Assembly (NCBI GenBank): GCA_026985975.1 | Contig: JALSPL010000547.1 | Span: 1 to 6,474 of the forward strand | DNA: 6,474 bases | Origin: Anaerolineae bacterium | GTDB taxonomy: Bacteria; Chloroflexota; Anaerolineae; J102 | Direction of reading: 5' to 3' | Translations under genes and position numbers: made by a program | In this document: piece after piece, positions 5,881 through 6,474 of the stretch | Numbering within the stretch: the first letter of the stretch is position 1 | Layout of the letters: every line of letters starts with the position of its first letter | Notes under the pieces: generated by a model | The model's input: the letters and a program-made list of their open reading frames with translations, nothing else | The model's database searches: none | What the model was told of the DNA's origin: nothing

Positions 5881-5935
5881 GCAAAAAGAAGTCGTCGCAA
5901 AATCAGCCAAAAGATCAGCGACGACTTCTTTTTGC
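5881..5935. terminator. Bidirectional terminator: perfect 18-base inverted repeat between convergent genes
   Basis: GCAAAAAGAAGTCGTCGC (5881-5898) is the exact reverse complement of 5918-5935, with a 19-base spacer. Each strand therefore reads a GC-containing stem followed by TTCTTTTTGC, an intrinsic terminator pattern in both directions. It lies 15 bases after the thioredoxin stop and 18 bases after the methyltransferase stop on the other strand, an almost symmetric position that fits a shared terminator for the two convergent genes. Confidence 0.85.
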
Positions 5936-5953
5936 CGAAAACGAGGATATGGC

Positions 5954-6474
5954 TCAGGCTTTGTATTGCTCTCGGCTTTCGAATAGGTGTAGTTGTGCGG
6001 GGGCCGATATTCGGATATTGCTTTGAGAATGCAGTATTTCTTGGTAAATTTCAGACGCAGTTCTCCAATTTTCTCGCGACAAAAATCTGAAAGATGACGC
6101 CGCAAGATATTTTCTTTCTTTTTCAAACGCCAGCCATTTTCTGCCCAAACGCTCAGCCACCGCCCCGGTTGTATTGGAGCCGGCAAAAATATCCAAGACG
6201 ACATCATTTTTTTCTGTCAAAAATTTGATGAAAAACTCGGGAAGCTTTTCTGGAAATCGGGCGGGATGTCCTTTGACTCCAGCCGATTTGCATAATCTCA
6301 GGTATTGCGAATTGCTTTCGGTATTGGGGATTTGTAGTAAATTTGATGGAATGGCTCCGCCATTATCCGTCGCAAATTTTTCGCTGATTTGGTGACCCGA
6401 TGGTCTTTCTTTTGGAGAATAATAGCGAGAACTGTTCTCCAATAATTTTTTCATCCTTTCCGAATAGGGAACGA
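5954..6474 (-). CDS. M.PvuII-like site-specific DNA methyltransferase, probably N4-cytosine (5' partial)
   Basis: The frame is open to the window edge; the ATG at 6454 is preceded by in-frame codons for VPYSER, so it is internal and 172 C-terminal residues are visible. In order they show RPSGHQIS, the DNGGAIPSNLLQIPNTESN block, HPARFPEKLPEFFI (motif X type) and the AdoMet-binding motif I DIFAGSNTTG (6164-6193), then ERLGRKWLAFE and AASSFRF. Motif I near the C terminus means the beta arrangement, with the catalytic S/DPPY motif and target-recognition region outside the window. From memory, FAGSNTTG and the AASxFRF ending closely match the N4-cytosine enzyme M.PvuII; the recognition site cannot be read here. 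The gene is much AT-richer than its neighbours, which suggests horizontal transfer. No endonuclease or controller gene lies between it and the thioredoxin gene, so any partner is beyond the right edge, or the enzyme is an orphan. Confidence 0.93.
   Translation of the reverse strand, partial: VPYSERMKKLLENSSRYYSPKERPSGHQISEKFATDNGGAIPSNLLQIPNTESNSQYLRLCKSAGVKGHPARFPEKLPEFFIKFLTEKNDVVLDIFAGSNTTGAVAERLGRKWLAFEKERKYLAASSFRFLSRENWRTASEIYQEILHSQSNIRISAPAQLHLFESREQYKA

Noticed and set aside
1..6474. Absence of CAGCTG (the PvuII site) as support for the methyltransferase specificity
   Set aside because: I saw none by eye, but only about two would be expected by chance in a window of this size, so absence carries no weight.

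Overview
This 6.5 kb window looks like chromosomal DNA of a moderately GC-rich bacterium, most plausibly a member of the Chloroflexota (Anaerolineae/Caldilineae type). That guess rests on recognised traits: a MoeA fused to a periplasmic-binding-protein-like domain, a recF lying away from dnaA/dnaN/gyrB, a two-domain thioredoxin and the overall codon style. It is an inference, not a database result. No rRNA, tRNA, CRISPR array or insertion sequence was seen.

Layout. (1) Bases 1-3782 hold four plus-strand genes packed as one probable operon: the 3' part of a moeA-PBP fusion (5' end outside the window), a small cupin protein, a SRAP/HMCES-type abasic-site DNA-protein crosslink protein, and recF. 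Gaps are 30, 3 and 12 bases. (2) After a 110-base gap with a strongly foldable leader comes a single small heat-shock protein gene (hsp20), closed by a good Rho-independent terminator. (3) A divergent CDP-alcohol phosphatidyltransferase-like membrane protein starts right after that terminator. A tandem thioredoxin follows behind its own strong ribosome binding site. (4) A perfect 18-base inverted repeat separates the thioredoxin from a convergent, AT-rich gene on the minus strand. That gene is the C-terminal part of an M.PvuII-like (beta-class, probably N4-cytosine) DNA methyltransferase, whose 5' end runs off the window.

How the genes fit together. The first block couples cofactor/oxyanion biology (MoeA-PBP) to a possible single-stranded-DNA repair pair: SRAP caps abasic sites in ssDNA, and RecF directs RecA loading at gaps. 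Hsp20 and the tandem thioredoxin are protein-quality and redox functions, apparently transcribed separately. The methyltransferase differs sharply in base composition (hand-counted lines of 33-43% GC, against about 70% in a recF line). It is probably the edge of a horizontally acquired restriction-modification or defence segment.

No wholly new system is evident. The most interesting items are the hsp20 leader, which can form either a long hairpin or a helix hiding the Shine-Dalgarno sequence; the SRAP-recF pairing; the altered active-site loops of the MoeA-PBP protein; the one-residue-short CDP-alcohol transferase motif; and the asymmetric two-domain thioredoxin.
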